In this document: positions 43,818 through 53,364 of the stretch, one piece after another
How positions within the stretch are numbered: the stretch's first letter is position 1
Layout: every line of letters starts with the position of its first letter
Source: CAMTWB01 sp037441775
GTDB taxonomy: Bacteria; Desulfobacterota; Syntrophia; Syntrophales; CAMTWB01
Reading direction: 5' to 3'
DNA length: 60,680 nt
NCBI GenBank assembly: GCA_037441775.1
Contig: JBBIRO010000014.1
Span: 1 to 60,680, forward strand
Position numbers and translations under genes: made by a program
The notes under the pieces: model-generated
Told to the model about the DNA's origin: nothing
What the model saw: only the letters and a program-made list of their open reading frames with translations
Database searches by the model: none

Positions 43818-45587
43818 TCACGGCGGGGTTTCGCCCGGAAATATCTCTTCTTTGGCAGCGGCAATTGCCCTGCGGAGATAATCTTCGTCCACCATGCCGA
43901 ATGGTCCGGGAGTCTCCAGTATCCGTTTAGGGATGCGGAGATTCTCAAATGAGAAACCTTCACGGATCTTGAATTCAAACTTGGCCCGATGTATTTCTTT
44001 TCCGATGCGGTCCAGTTCCGAAGGCGGGATATCAAAGCCGGCCACAGCCAGAGCTTTTGAGACCAGTTCCGGGGTGTAGATGCCGCGGGCGAAGAAGCAG
44101 ACCACCAGAGAAGATAGGATCTGACGCCACCTTTCCTCTTTGATCAGCTCTGTTATCATCTCCCCCGCCTCTGGTATCCGTTTGGGGAGAACCTTCTGAT
44201 CATAGCTGTAACCGCCGTTATCAAGGTGGCTATGGCGCGCGCCAATGAGAACCCCGACATGGGCGGCGGGTCCGGTATGATAACCGGGCATTTCGTTTCC
44301 GGCAAAAGAGAGGGCAAAATCCGCACCGCCGTATTTTAGAATGGTGTATTCAAGACCCCTTGACAGAGCTTTATATAGATCATTTTTCTGCTTGACGATT
44401 TTTTCCAGCGCAAGCATGTAGGTTTCATAATCACCCCAAACAAGCTTCAGGCCCAAATCCGCTTCGGATATAAGGCCTCTCTCCAGGGCTTCAGTAGCCC
44501 AGGCGAGGACAACCCCGGCGCTCATGGCATCAAAGGCCCACTTCTCCACCCACTCGATTAATTTTAGGAGCCCTTTGGGATCGGCAATGCCAAGCATCGA
44601 TCCAAGCGCATATATCGGTTCGTAATCGTAAGAAATCATGGATGTCTTATAGAAATATGCCTCATCCACATATGGTTCCCTCAAAGCGGCAATGTGAATG
44701 CAGCCTACCGGGCAATGGGAACAGGCCAGCCGTCGCCCCAGGAAGTGCTCAGCCAACTGCTCGCCCGAGATGGCGGCGGCATTTTCCATGCTGGTGGCAG
44801 TCAGATTTTTTGTTGGCAGTCCCCCCATTGCATTTAAGGGAGCTATGTTTTCCGCCGTTCCCAGGTCGTGGTATTTTTTCATCACCGTGGAAGTGACGGC
44901 GGCCTGGTAAATGCTGTCGTATGTTTCCCGATAGGCCTTTTTATTGCTTATTGGCAATGAATGGTTTCCGGATATAACCACTGCCTTGAGTTTTTTGCTA
45001 CCAAACACCGCTCCCAGGCCCAGGCGTCCAAAATGGCGGTAGGTCTCGGTGGTCACACAGGCGTAGGATACCAGGTTTTCCCCCGCACCGCCGATCCTCA
45101 TAATGGTCCTAATGCCCGCGCCCTTTTCGTTTTCCCGGATAATTCTTCCCACAGTAAAACTGCTGACCATGCCCCAAAGGGATGAGGCATCACGAAATGA
45201 AACCCCGTTGCTGTGAATAGCCAGGTAAATCGGCGTTGCGCTTTCTCCCTTGATCACGATTGCCCCGAAACCGGCGCAGCGGATCGCAATGGCGCTCCGG
45301 CCGCCGCAGTGGCTTTCTCCAAGATTTCCGGTCAAGGGGGACTTAAACATGGCGACGGTCTTTGAGGCTAAAGGGAATAAGGCGGTTAGCGGCCCAACCG
45401 CCATGATTATAGGGTTTTCGGGACTTAAGGGGTCGGCGTTTGGCGGGCATTCCTCCGCGATAAGCTGTGCCGCCACTCCGGCGCCGCCAAGGTACCGGGA
45501 GAATAGATCCTCACGACGCACCGTCCGGAAGCGTTTTTTTGTGAGATCAACGTAAAGCACATTGGCCAGGGAGTCGGCGGCGATCAT
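43818..45587 (-). CDS. aor: Tungsten aldehyde:ferredoxin oxidoreductase
   Basis: 589 residues. YLGGAGVAAQLIAEE near the start, CGGRSAIAIRCAGFGAIVIKG and RIGGAGENLVSYACV are pterin-binding regions; CSHCPVGC supplies three cysteines of the [4Fe-4S] cluster, with a fourth in LVVCFFARGIYT. Oxidises aldehydes to acids, or runs in reverse, with ferredoxin as carrier. Start 45587 is chosen because AAAGGAGG lies upstream and the ATG overlaps the ferredoxin stop (ATGA); a frame to 45662 lies inside that gene. Divergent AOR subfamilies have varied or unknown substrates. Confidence 0.92.
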   Translation of the reverse strand: MIAADSLANVLYVDLTKKRFRTVRREDLFSRYLGGAGVAAQLIAEECPPNADPLSPENPIIMAVGPLTALFPLASKTVAMFKSPLTGNLGESHCGGRSAIAIRCAGFGAIVIKGESATPIYLAIHSNGVSFRDASSLWGMVSSFTVGRIIRENEKGAGIRTIMRIGGAGENLVSYACVTTETYRHFGRLGLGAVFGSKKLKAVVISGNHSLPISNKKAYRETYDSIYQAAVTSTVMKKYHDLGTAENIAPLNAMGGLPTKNLTATSMENAAAISGEQLAEHFLGRRLACSHCPVGCIHIAALREPYVDEAYFYKTSMISYDYEPIYALGSMLGIADPKGLLKLIEWVEKWAFDAMSAGVVLAWATEALERGLISEADLGLKLVWGDYETYMLALEKIVKQKNDLYKALSRGLEYTILKYGGADFALSFAGNEMPGYHTGPAAHVGVLIGARHSHLDNGGYSYDQKVLPKRIPEAGEMITELIKEERWRQILSSLVVCFFARGIYTPELVSKALAVAGFDIPPSELDRIGKEIHRAKFEFKIREGFSFENLRIPKRILETPGPFGMVDEDYLRRAIAAAKEEIFPGETPP

Positions 45588-45991
45588 TGTTTTACCTCCT
45601 TTTCTTCCATCCCGATAACGCCGTGGGGGCAAAAATTGCTGCAAACGCCGCAGTGGATGCAAATCATCGGCTTGTTAATTTCATCAGCCCAGAAGATGGC
45701 CTTAATAAGGCAGGCATTCCGGCAGTTACCGCAACCCAGGCACTTGTCCAAATCGAGTATTACGCCGCCCCCTTTGCGCAACCGCAAAGCGTCCGTGGGG
45801 CAAACCTTGAGGCAAGGCGGGTCATCGCAGGCCCTGCATACCACTACGGTGAAACCCTTTTCCATTCCGCCGACGGAATGAACTCCAATGCAGGTTTTCG
45901 CAAGACCGCCCTCTCCTTGGCGACGATTGCAGGCAAACATGCAGCTCTGACAGCCAACACAGCGATCCGTGTCTTTTATTGAAATCCTCAT
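45584..45991 (-). CDS. Polyferredoxin-like [4Fe-4S] protein, partner of AOR
   Basis: 135 residues with about sixteen cysteines in four cluster-binding blocks: CVGCQSCMFAC, CRACDDPPCLKVCP, CLGCGNCRNAC and CIHCGVCSNFCP, the pattern of HycB/DmsB-type electron-transfer subunits with several cubane clusters. It overlaps the AOR gene by four bases and should carry electrons to or from it. In known enzymes AOR can pair with such a subunit and a flavoprotein; no flavoprotein gene is next to it here. Confidence 0.92.
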   Translation of the reverse strand: MRISIKDTDRCVGCQSCMFACNRRQGEGGLAKTCIGVHSVGGMEKGFTVVVCRACDDPPCLKVCPTDALRLRKGGGVILDLDKCLGCGNCRNACLIKAIFWADEINKPMICIHCGVCSNFCPHGVIGMEEKEVKQ

Positions 45992-46083
45992 TTATCCTTC
46001 TCCGGTAGTTAATCTTGAAAGATGCTGCTTCTGTCTTTTTGATTATCCTGCGCATTAATACAAAATCATCAAATTATTTTCAA

Positions 46084-47046
46084 TTATTTTCGTTGCCTTT
46101 TAGCGGGCACCCTGGCTTTAGAGTTGTTCGCTTCAGCGGTTTCCGTCAAGGCAAGGGGATTGACCCACTGGCCCAGGATGGAAAGTCCAAAATGCAGGTG
46201 AGGCCCCGTGGAACGGCCGGTACTGCCCACGAGGCCGATTACCTGGCCGGCGGAAACCAGCTCATCTGGAGCTACTAGAATCTCCGACAGATGGAGGTAA
46301 GAAGTTATAACGCCCACACCATGATCCACATAAACGGAGTTCCCTCCGAAATAATGTTCCGCGGTCAAGGCGACCACCCCGGCCGACCAGGCATGTACCG
46401 GTGTTCCGAGAGCTCCTCTGAAATCCACGCCGCGATGCGGTGCGCGCGTTTGGCCGTTGATAATTCTTTGGAAGCCGAAGGGAGTGGAAACCGTTCCCGG
46501 CGCCGGCCTGGTAAATTCCGGCCGCCAGTATTGAACGGGGGATTTGGCGGAGACAACCTCTGCGATCAGGGCGTTTTCCTGCCTGATTCTGGCCAATGAC
46601 ATTTCGTCAGGTGTAACCATACTAGGCGGGAGAGTGAGACGCTGTTGGGGATAAACCTTGGACACAACCGTGATATTTGATGTTATCGTTAAATTTATTA
46701 GAGGGGTTGCGACAACAGCCTTAAATGGAAATTTCCCCGGTTTACCAGCCAAACCGACTCCCAACAGGGCAAGAATTGACCATTGTTTTCCTTCTTTATG
46801 TGCGGGAACCCAGATTTTTTTGTTCAACCACTCGATTTCAGCTCCGTTCAAGGGCTTTTGCGAGAAGACCTGAAATAAGAATGGCTCTCCCTGGTTTACT
46901 TTTGCCGGTAGAAAATGCCGGTAGGGGGGATGGGAGGCGGACAATGCAGCGGCCCCAAAAAAAATTAGAAAAAAGCTCAGGAGAATCAAGTAAAATATCA
47001 TCCGACCAGGAACTTCATCACTTCTCTTGATTCTAAAACTTTTCAT
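46084..47046 (-). CDS. M23 family peptidase (LytM-like)
   Basis: 320 residues with an N-terminal membrane helix or signal (RMIFYLILLSFFLIFFGAAA), an immunoglobulin-like middle part and a C-terminal M23 domain. The zinc ligands are in PHRGVDFRG and GPHLHFGL, with HLS between them, so it should cut peptidoglycan cross-bridges or, if inactive elsewhere, help other hydrolases. All visible ligands are kept. It is divergent from the mreB operon and may belong functionally with cell-wall remodelling. Confidence 0.9.
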   Translation of the reverse strand: MKSFRIKRSDEVPGRMIFYLILLSFFLIFFGAAALSASHPPYRHFLPAKVNQGEPFLFQVFSQKPLNGAEIEWLNKKIWVPAHKEGKQWSILALLGVGLAGKPGKFPFKAVVATPLINLTITSNITVVSKVYPQQRLTLPPSMVTPDEMSLARIRQENALIAEVVSAKSPVQYWRPEFTRPAPGTVSTPFGFQRIINGQTRAPHRGVDFRGALGTPVHAWSAGVVALTAEHYFGGNSVYVDHGVGVITSYLHLSEILVAPDELVSAGQVIGLVGSTGRSTGPHLHFGLSILGQWVNPLALTETAEANNSKARVPAKRQRK

Positions 47047-47113
47047 GCTCCCCTCTTACTGGCAAAGGTGTACGCGATCTTTTGCGACACTTAAAGATAC
47101 TAGAAAAATCACA

Positions 47114-47142
47114 TTGCCATCAAGGATAAAATGGGCTATAGG
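47114..47142 (+). promoter_or_regulatory. Possible mreB promoter
   Basis: TTGCCA, 17 bases, TATAGG. Transcription would begin near 47149, about 43 bases before the GTG start at 47192. Found by eye; the -10 box matches four of six bases. Confidence 0.4.
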
Positions 47143-47191
47143 TCACACCCATTCTGATGAGCAAAATTACATCAATATCTGGAGAAGGATC

Positions 47192-48229
47192 GTGTTCATA
47201 GACTATATTTTGGGTAAATTTTCCAACGACCTGGCCATTGATCTTGGCACTGCCAATACGCTGGTTTACGTAAAGGGGAAGGGCATCGTATTGAGCGAAC
47301 CTTCCGTAGTTGCCGTGCACCAGGATATTCGTGGAGTAAAAAAGGTGTTGGCGGTAGGGACCGAGGCCAAGAAAATGCTTGGCCGTACCCCTGGCAATAT
47401 AGTGGCCATCCGGCCCATGAGAGATGGGGTGATAGCAGATTTTGACATTACGGAGGCAATGCTCAGAAACTTTATCCTCCGGGTGCATAATCGCCGTTCC
47501 CTTGTTCGCCCCAGAATTATCGTTTCTGTGCCCTCCGGAATTACTCAGGTTGAGAGACGGGCAGTGAAGGAAACAGTGGAATCCGCCGGAGCCAGGGAGA
47601 TATATCTCATTGAGGAACCAATGGCGGCCGCAATAGGAGCAGGCTTGCCGATTGCCGAACCTATAAGCTCCATGATAGTCGATATCGGCGGCGGCACTAC
47701 CGAGGTTGCGGTGATCTCGCTGGTCGGAATTGTTTATGCGAAATCTGTTCGTGTGGCGGGGGACCGGATTGATGAAGATATACAACAGTATATCAAGCGT
47801 AAATATGGTCTGTTGATTGGTGAACGTACCGCAGAGAACATAAAAACCTCCATCGGCTGCGCCTATATGCGTGAGCAGTTGCTTACAATGGATATCAGGG
47901 GCAGGGATATAATTTCGGGGATTCCCAAGATAGTCGAGATAAATTCAGAAGAGATACGGGAGGCGATTGCCGAGCCGGTCCGCATTATTGTGGATGCCAT
48001 CAAGGATGCGCTGGAAAATGCCCCTCCGGAACTTGCCGGTGATATAGTGGAACGGGGAATAGTTCTGACCGGCGGCGGCGCCCTGCTGAAACATCTGGAT
48101 ATTTTAATCCGTGAAGAAACTGGTCTGCCGATAACCATCGCGGATAACCCCTTGACAACCGTCGCGATAGGCGCCGGAATGGCGCTCGATCAGATCCACA
48201 TCCTGCGAGAAGTAGCGATTCAGGTGTGA
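47192..48229 (+). CDS. mreB: Rod-shape actin homologue MreB
   Basis: 345 residues; forms filaments that guide wall synthesis. The actin-type phosphate loops DLGTANTLVYVKG, DIGGGTTEVAVISL and TGGGALLKHLD are intact. The start is GTG 47192 behind GGAGAAGG; the frame is open upstream to 47027 but those 55 residues do not resemble MreB. It leads an operon with mreC, mreD, mrdA, rodA and a bactofilin. Confidence 0.96.
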   Translation: MFIDYILGKFSNDLAIDLGTANTLVYVKGKGIVLSEPSVVAVHQDIRGVKKVLAVGTEAKKMLGRTPGNIVAIRPMRDGVIADFDITEAMLRNFILRVHNRRSLVRPRIIVSVPSGITQVERRAVKETVESAGAREIYLIEEPMAAAIGAGLPIAEPISSMIVDIGGGTTEVAVISLVGIVYAKSVRVAGDRIDEDIQQYIKRKYGLLIGERTAENIKTSIGCAYMREQLLTMDIRGRDIISGIPKIVEINSEEIREAIAEPVRIIVDAIKDALENAPPELAGDIVERGIVLTGGGALLKHLDILIREETGLPITIADNPLTTVAIGAGMALDQIHILREVAIQV

Positions 48230-48302
48230 GCTTCCGGGGTGAATATTTTTTCGCCCCGGCATTCTTGAACATCCTGCGGCCTATCTGCCTGAGTACTTAC
48301 AG

Positions 48303-49142
48303 ATGCTTTTGCCCCCTCCCAAATTAAGGCTTTTTGTCGTCGCGATTCTGATAGCGCTATCCTTAAGTGTTTTCCTCTACCGCGTCCTTCGCCCTCTCGA
48401 AACCAGTATATTTACAAAGGTGACTCGTGAAGTTGTTTTACCAGTGCAATACCTGCTCCGGGCATCCCTGATAAACCTTGTAAATACATGGAAAAGATAT
48501 ATCTTCTTGATTGGCCGTGAAGAAGAGAATATGCGGTTAAGAGAAGAGAACGCCCATCTCAGGGATCAAGTTGTCAGTCTGACCAGCCAAAAAAGGGAGT
48601 ATCAACTTGAAGCTCAGCGTTTACATAAACTCTTGGCCATGAATATTCCGACTGAACACAGAGGAATAATAGTTCGGGTGATCAGCAGGGTGCAATCACC
48701 CTTGTCAAGGCATATTTTTATTGATCAGGGGTCGGAGCGGGGAATTAAGGTGGGCATGCCAGTGGTAACGGAAGCCGGTCTTGCGGGTAGGATCACGGAA
48801 ACATCACAAAATCTATCCAAGGTTATGCTGATAACTGATAGACTCAGTCGAGTTGATGTCGTGACCCAGGACGCGAGGTTAAGCGGAATTCTGCAAGGAA
48901 CAGGGTCAGCTGACTGCCTGTTGAAGTATATCGCCCGTGACGAAGCGGTTAATGAAGGAGATTTGGTGCTCACATCAAGATTAAGCAATTTTTTTCCCCA
49001 TGGCCTGCCTGTGGGCCGGATCAGTCGCCTGGGAACATCCCAAAGCGATATGTTCAAGGAGATTTACGTTCGGCCGGTGGTTGATCTGGCCAGGCTGGAA
49101 GAGGTTGTGGTGCTTGTGCCCGTAAAAGGGACCCAAAAATAA
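48303..49142 (+). CDS. mreC: Rod-shape protein MreC
   Basis: 279 residues with one membrane helix near the start (LFVVAILIALSLSVFLY), a coiled coil (residues about 65-110, EEENMRLREENAHLRDQVVS) and the C-terminal beta domain with ISRVQSPLSRHIFIDQGSE and GMPVVTEAGLAGRI. It links periplasmic wall synthases to MreB. It is 73 bases after mreB and 12 before mreD. Confidence 0.94.
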   Translation: MLLPPPKLRLFVVAILIALSLSVFLYRVLRPLETSIFTKVTREVVLPVQYLLRASLINLVNTWKRYIFLIGREEENMRLREENAHLRDQVVSLTSQKREYQLEAQRLHKLLAMNIPTEHRGIIVRVISRVQSPLSRHIFIDQGSERGIKVGMPVVTEAGLAGRITETSQNLSKVMLITDRLSRVDVVTQDARLSGILQGTGSADCLLKYIARDEAVNEGDLVLTSRLSNFFPHGLPVGRISRLGTSQSDMFKEIYVRPVVDLARLEEVVVLVPVKGTQK

Positions 49143-49154
49143 CGACTGCATAAA

Positions 49155-49649
49155 ATGAAATACGTTCTTGTGGCCATTTATGCCCTGTTAGTGATCCTGC
49201 TCCAATTGTCATTTTGGGAAATAGTTGGATCGGAGAATAGACATCTGGAATTTTCTCTGCTTTTGGTGATCTATGCCGGCCTTAGAATGAATCCCGTCCT
49301 AGGGGGAGTTTTAAGTTATCTTCTGGGTTATTTCTTCGATGCCCTGGCGGGAGGAGTGCCGGGGTTGTACGGGCTGATTTATGTGCTTATCTTTTCGGCC
49401 TCCCTGTTTGCCTCACGGGCGACGGCAGTTAGCAGCAGCCCGTTTATTATGCTCTTAGTTTTTTTTGTTGTGCTGTGCAAGGAATTCCTGGTTCTGGCGT
49501 ACTTAATTTTGGTCAATGATCCGGTCATCTGGGAAGATATGTGGCTTATGCTTTTGCTACAGGCCGCGATCCTTGCTTTATTGAGCCCTTCTTTTTTTCG
49601 CCTCTTTGCCCGTTGCGAGGTCATCTTAAGCCGTGAGCGACAGCGATAA
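49155..49649 (+). CDS. mreD: Rod-shape protein MreD
   Basis: 164 residues with about five hydrophobic segments and little else, including LGGVLSYLLGYFFDALAGGV, the usual pattern of MreD. It joins MreC to the elongation machinery. Its end overlaps the GTG start of the PBP2 gene by 17 bases. Confidence 0.88.
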   Translation: MKYVLVAIYALLVILLQLSFWEIVGSENRHLEFSLLLVIYAGLRMNPVLGGVLSYLLGYFFDALAGGVPGLYGLIYVLIFSASLFASRATAVSSSPFIMLLVFFVVLCKEFLVLAYLILVNDPVIWEDMWLMLLLQAAILALLSPSFFRLFARCEVILSRERQR

Positions 49650-51516
49650 ACTTAAAATTACCAACCCGAGTCTGTTGCGACGTAAAATCAATTATGCGGT
49701 GATAATAATTTTTCTGTCGTTTACGTTGTTAGTTGTTCGACTTGCATACCTTCAACTTTACAAGGGTAATGAGCTTGGGCTGAGATCGGAAACAAACAGC
49801 ATTCGCCTGCGCAAGATTACGTCTCCCCGGGGCCTAATCATGGATAACAGCGGCCGGATCATTGCGGAAAATATCCCTTCGTTTCACGCGTATTATGTTC
49901 CCAATCGCACCAGATCATACCAGCAGATTAAAGATGATTTCGTTCGAATTTACCGGGAAAGATCTCTTGAAATTCCCCGGGAAATTCTAAAGACTTCGCT
50001 TGCGCCGCCTTTTGTAACGCAACGGCTGGACAGCCTCTTGAGCAGACACAAACTTGCTGTTATTGAGACAAATTCCCACCTCCTTCCTGGTGTTTTTATT
50101 GACGTTGTTCCGGTGCGGAGGTATCCATATGGGGAAACTATTGCCCATGTGATCGGTTATGTGGGAGAAATCAGCAGGGAAGAACTGACAAGTGATATCT
50201 CAGGTCACTACAGTAGTGGCGACTTTTTAGGCAAGTTTGGGCTCGAAAAGGAACTGGAAGATTTTTTAAGGGGACAATCCGGCGCTGAGCAGGCGGAAGT
50301 GAATGCCGTTGGCAGGGAAGTCCGGGTTCTCGAAAAATTGGAGCCAATAGTTGGATATAATGTCGTTTTGACGATTGATATGTCTTTGCAGCAGGCAGTT
50401 TCTGGTGCCATGAATGGAAAGGCCGGCGCAGTTGTAGTGATGGATCCCCGAAATGGCGACATTTTAGCGATGGTAAGCTCACCCTCTTTTGATCCCAATT
50501 TGTTCAGTCAAGGTATCTCAACCCAGGACTGGCGTAAATTGGCGTCGGATCCATTACATCCTTTAAAAAACAGGGCCATATCGGGGCAATATCCTCCGGC
50601 TTCAACATACAAGGTTATTTTAGCGGCGGCGGCTCTTGAAGAGGGTCTATTAACCCCGGATACCGTTTATAATTGCAATGGCGAATACGAAATTGGGAAC
50701 AGGAAATTCCGCTGCTGGCGCAGTGATGGGCATGGACGGGTAAATATGCACCGGGCAATTGTTGAGTCTTGTGACGTTTATTTCTATAATCTGGGTAAGC
50801 TTATCGGCGTTGACATGATGGCTCAGTATGCTCAATACTTCGGTCTGGGACAGAAGACCGGCATCGGGTTGCCGCAGGAAAGAAAAGGTCTGATCCCGAC
50901 TAAAAACTGGAAAAAGGATAGGTTCAAGGCGCCGTGGCATCTTGGTGAAACCATTTCTATTTCTATCGGGCAGGGGTACAATCTGACCACACCTCTTCAA
51001 CTGGCCAATCTTTATGCCGCCCTGGCCAACGATGGTAAGCTCTACCGTCCTCGCATTGTAAAAAAAATTCTCCATACTGATGGCCGCGCTTACAGGGAGT
51101 ATCAACCTGAGCTTTTGTCACAAATACCGATTAGCGCTAAGACAATCCGAGTAATTAACCAGGCCCTTTGGGGCGTGGTTAATGAGCAGGGCGGTACTGC
51201 CGCCGCGGCCAGAAGGCATGAGAAGGATTTAAGCGGCAAAACTGGAACAGCTCAGGTCGTAGGGATCCCCCGTACGGGCGAGACACTTAAGTATCACGCC
51301 AGCGGCCGGCGACTTAAGGATCACGCCATTTTTGTCGGTTTTGCTCCCGCCGATAGACCGGAAATATTGGTAAGCGTTCTGATAGAACACGCCGGAGCAG
51401 GAGGAGGGGCAGTAGCCGCCCCGATCGCGAAAAAAATCGTGGATGCCTATTTTTCAATGAACCAGAAGAACAAGCAGCCGTCCAGGGAACTTACGGCCAA
51501 AGCAGGTAACAGATGA
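49633..51516 (+). CDS. mrdA: Penicillin-binding protein 2, elongation transpeptidase
   Basis: 627 residues: a membrane anchor near residues 19-36 (VIIIFLSFTLLVVRLAYLQ), a PBP dimerisation domain with SPRGLIMDNSGRIIAENIPS, and a transpeptidase domain. The active-site motifs are STYK in PPASTYKVIL, SCDVYFYN (SxN-type) and SGKTGTAQ. The start is GTG 49633, overlapping mreD. It cross-links new peptidoglycan with the glycosyltransferase RodA encoded next. Confidence 0.95.
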   Translation: MSDSDKLKITNPSLLRRKINYAVIIIFLSFTLLVVRLAYLQLYKGNELGLRSETNSIRLRKITSPRGLIMDNSGRIIAENIPSFHAYYVPNRTRSYQQIKDDFVRIYRERSLEIPREILKTSLAPPFVTQRLDSLLSRHKLAVIETNSHLLPGVFIDVVPVRRYPYGETIAHVIGYVGEISREELTSDISGHYSSGDFLGKFGLEKELEDFLRGQSGAEQAEVNAVGREVRVLEKLEPIVGYNVVLTIDMSLQQAVSGAMNGKAGAVVVMDPRNGDILAMVSSPSFDPNLFSQGISTQDWRKLASDPLHPLKNRAISGQYPPASTYKVILAAAALEEGLLTPDTVYNCNGEYEIGNRKFRCWRSDGHGRVNMHRAIVESCDVYFYNLGKLIGVDMMAQYAQYFGLGQKTGIGLPQERKGLIPTKNWKKDRFKAPWHLGETISISIGQGYNLTTPLQLANLYAALANDGKLYRPRIVKKILHTDGRAYREYQPELLSQIPISAKTIRVINQALWGVVNEQGGTAAAARRHEKDLSGKTGTAQVVGIPRTGETLKYHASGRRLKDHAIFVGFAPADRPEILVSVLIEHAGAGGGAVAAPIAKKIVDAYFSMNQKNKQPSRELTAKAGNR

Positions 51517-52622
51517 GTATTGACCGAAGAATTATTGCAAGCTTCGACTGGCCGCTTTTGCTTTTAGTTCTCACAATATGCGCGTTGGGACTAATCAATC
51601 TTTACAGCGCCGGTCATAGTTTAAAATTGGTGACGCAGGAGCCATATTATATCAAGCAGTTAAAATGGATCGCTATCGGTATTTTTTTTATGGTGATCTC
51701 GTTTTCCTTGGATTACCGGACCATCACCAGACATGCCTATTTGATCTACGTGGTCTCGATAATTATGCTGTTACTCGTCCTTGTATTTGGAAAGACGGCT
51801 CAGGGCGCCCAGCGGTGGCTTAGTTTTGCCGGATTTAGCTTTCAGCCCTCAGAATTAGTCAAGTTGGTCCTGATCCTTGTTTTAGCCAGGTATTTTGAAG
51901 ATCGGAGGATTGATGATAAACTCCATCTTTCCGATCTGGCAGTTCCTTTTCTCCTTATGGGATTGCCGTTTGCGCTGATTTTAAAACAACCTGATCTGGG
52001 GACCGCCCTGATTCTAGGCGCTATTTTTTTCCTGATCGTTTTTTTTGTCGGTGTAAAATGGAGATCGCTTTTACTGGGGTCCGGCGCCTTGATACTGTTG
52101 ACGCCTTTGTCATGGTACCTGCTTAGAGACTATCAGAAGGAAAGACTGCTTACCTTTTTAAATCCGGAGCGGGACCCGCTGGGCGCCGGTTATCACACTA
52201 TACAGTCAATCATTGCCATCGGTTCAGGAAAACTAACCGGAAAGGGGTTTCTGGCAGGTTCGCAAACGCAACTAAAATTTCTCCCGGAGCAACAGACGGA
52301 TTTTGTGTTTTCCGTGCTGGCTGAGGAATGGGGCTTTGCCGGCGCAATGTTAGTGATTATATTACTGTTTGTTTTGGTTACCATGGGATTGAAGATTGCA
52401 TCCGGCGCCCGTGATGCAAGCGGTGCAATTATCGCTTTTGGCGTTACGGTATTTATTGCGCTGGGAGTTTTTGTTAACATCGGGATGGTTCTCGGAATTC
52501 TGCCGGTGGTGGGAGTGCCCCTCCCGTTTCTTAGTTACGGCGGCTCTTCAATTTTGGTGCTGATGGTAGGAGTTGGTTTGCTGCTTAATGTTAGCGGACG
52601 GCGCTTTTTGCTTTACGGTTGA
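51513..52622 (+). CDS. rodA: Peptidoglycan glycosyltransferase RodA
   Basis: 369 residues with about ten membrane helices of the SEDS family. Typical segments are LGLINLYSAGHSL, GAQRWLSFAGFSFQPSELVK, ILKQPDLGTALIL, LPEQQTDFVFSVLAEEWGF and FLSYGGSSILVLM. It polymerises lipid II glycan strands together with PBP2. It overlaps mrdA by four bases; the strong ribosome site of the bactofilin gene follows 40 bases after its stop. Confidence 0.95.
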   Translation: MSIDRRIIASFDWPLLLLVLTICALGLINLYSAGHSLKLVTQEPYYIKQLKWIAIGIFFMVISFSLDYRTITRHAYLIYVVSIIMLLLVLVFGKTAQGAQRWLSFAGFSFQPSELVKLVLILVLARYFEDRRIDDKLHLSDLAVPFLLMGLPFALILKQPDLGTALILGAIFFLIVFFVGVKWRSLLLGSGALILLTPLSWYLLRDYQKERLLTFLNPERDPLGAGYHTIQSIIAIGSGKLTGKGFLAGSQTQLKFLPEQQTDFVFSVLAEEWGFAGAMLVIILLFVLVTMGLKIASGARDASGAIIAFGVTVFIALGVFVNIGMVLGILPVVGVPLPFLSYGGSSILVLMVGVGLLLNVSGRRFLLYG

Positions 52623-52663
52623 AAGCATTTGAATTTTCTGCGACACGGGATAAGGAGGTCACG

Positions 52664-53011
52664 GTGACCAAAAAAAATGAAAATGACGAAGCAAGCTCTT
52701 TTTTGGGGAAGGGGGCTTCATTTTGCGGTAAGTTGATTTTTACTGAGACGGTAAGGATAGATGGTAACTTTGAAGGTGAAATTTTTGGCGAGGGGACGCT
52801 GGTGATCGGTGCGAAAGCTGAAATCAAGGCCCGGATAAAGGTCGTGAAGGCGCTGATCAGCGGCAATGTTTACGGTTACATTAATGCAAAAGATAAGGTT
52901 GAAATTCATTCCACTGGGTGTTTTTTCGGTGATATGAAAGCTTCCCGGCTGGTCATTTATGAAGGAGCCATCTTTGAGGGAAGCTGCTGTATGAAACGCG
53001 GTGATGAGGAG
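52664..53011 (+). CDS. Bactofilin (3' end lost in assembly gap)
   Basis: At least 116 residues of a polymer-forming cytoskeletal protein. Short beta-helix repeats are visible: GKLIFTETVRIDGNFEGEIF, IGAKAEIKARIKVVKALISG, VYGYINAKDKVEIHSTG and FFGDMKASRLVIYEGAIFEG. The start is GTG 52664 directly after AAGGAGGTCACG; a TTG at 52619 overlapping rodA is weaker. Bactofilins scaffold wall enzymes and often accompany M23 peptidases. The gene runs into the N block, so its end and any following gene are unknown; a short open frame just after the gap (to 53152) might be its tail only if the gap size is right. Confidence 0.88.
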
Positions 53012-53111
53012 NNNNNNNNNNNNNNNNNNNNNNNNNNNNNNNNNNNNNNNNNNNNNNNNNNNNNNNNNNNNNNNNNNNNNNNNNNNNNNNNNNNNNNNNN
53101 NNNNNNNNNNN
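53012..53111. other. Assembly gap (100 N)
   Basis: Exactly 100 unknown bases, the usual placeholder for a gap of unknown size. Reading frames across it cannot be trusted. The 250 bases after it, up to the atpF' start, hold a perfect TTGACA at 53266-53271 without a good -10 box, a degenerate GACTTTTT motif near 53174, and no gene. Confidence 0.98.
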
Positions 53112-53364
53112 GCAAGGGCGGGCAATATGCACTCCCTCCTAATTTTTCATAATTTACGCATTCAAGCCTTGCAGACTTTTTCCCAAGCCGCCCTGAAGCT
53201 TGCATTTTCATGGCTTATTACGAGTTCAAGAAGTACAACGTTCTTATCGTTATAACAGTTACAGATTGACAAGATATTCTTGATGTGATTGATAGCCACG
53301 GGAAATATACTGCGCGTAGAATTTTTATCGCTTTTTTTCTGCATATCTTAGCGAGGGGTAGACA

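Noticed and set aside
52619..53152. Bactofilin frame continued through the N block
   Set aside because: The gap length is a placeholder, so frame continuity across it is meaningless.
53266..53295. TTGACA upstream of atpF'
   Set aside because: No acceptable -10 box at 16-18 bases; kept only as a note in the gap entry.
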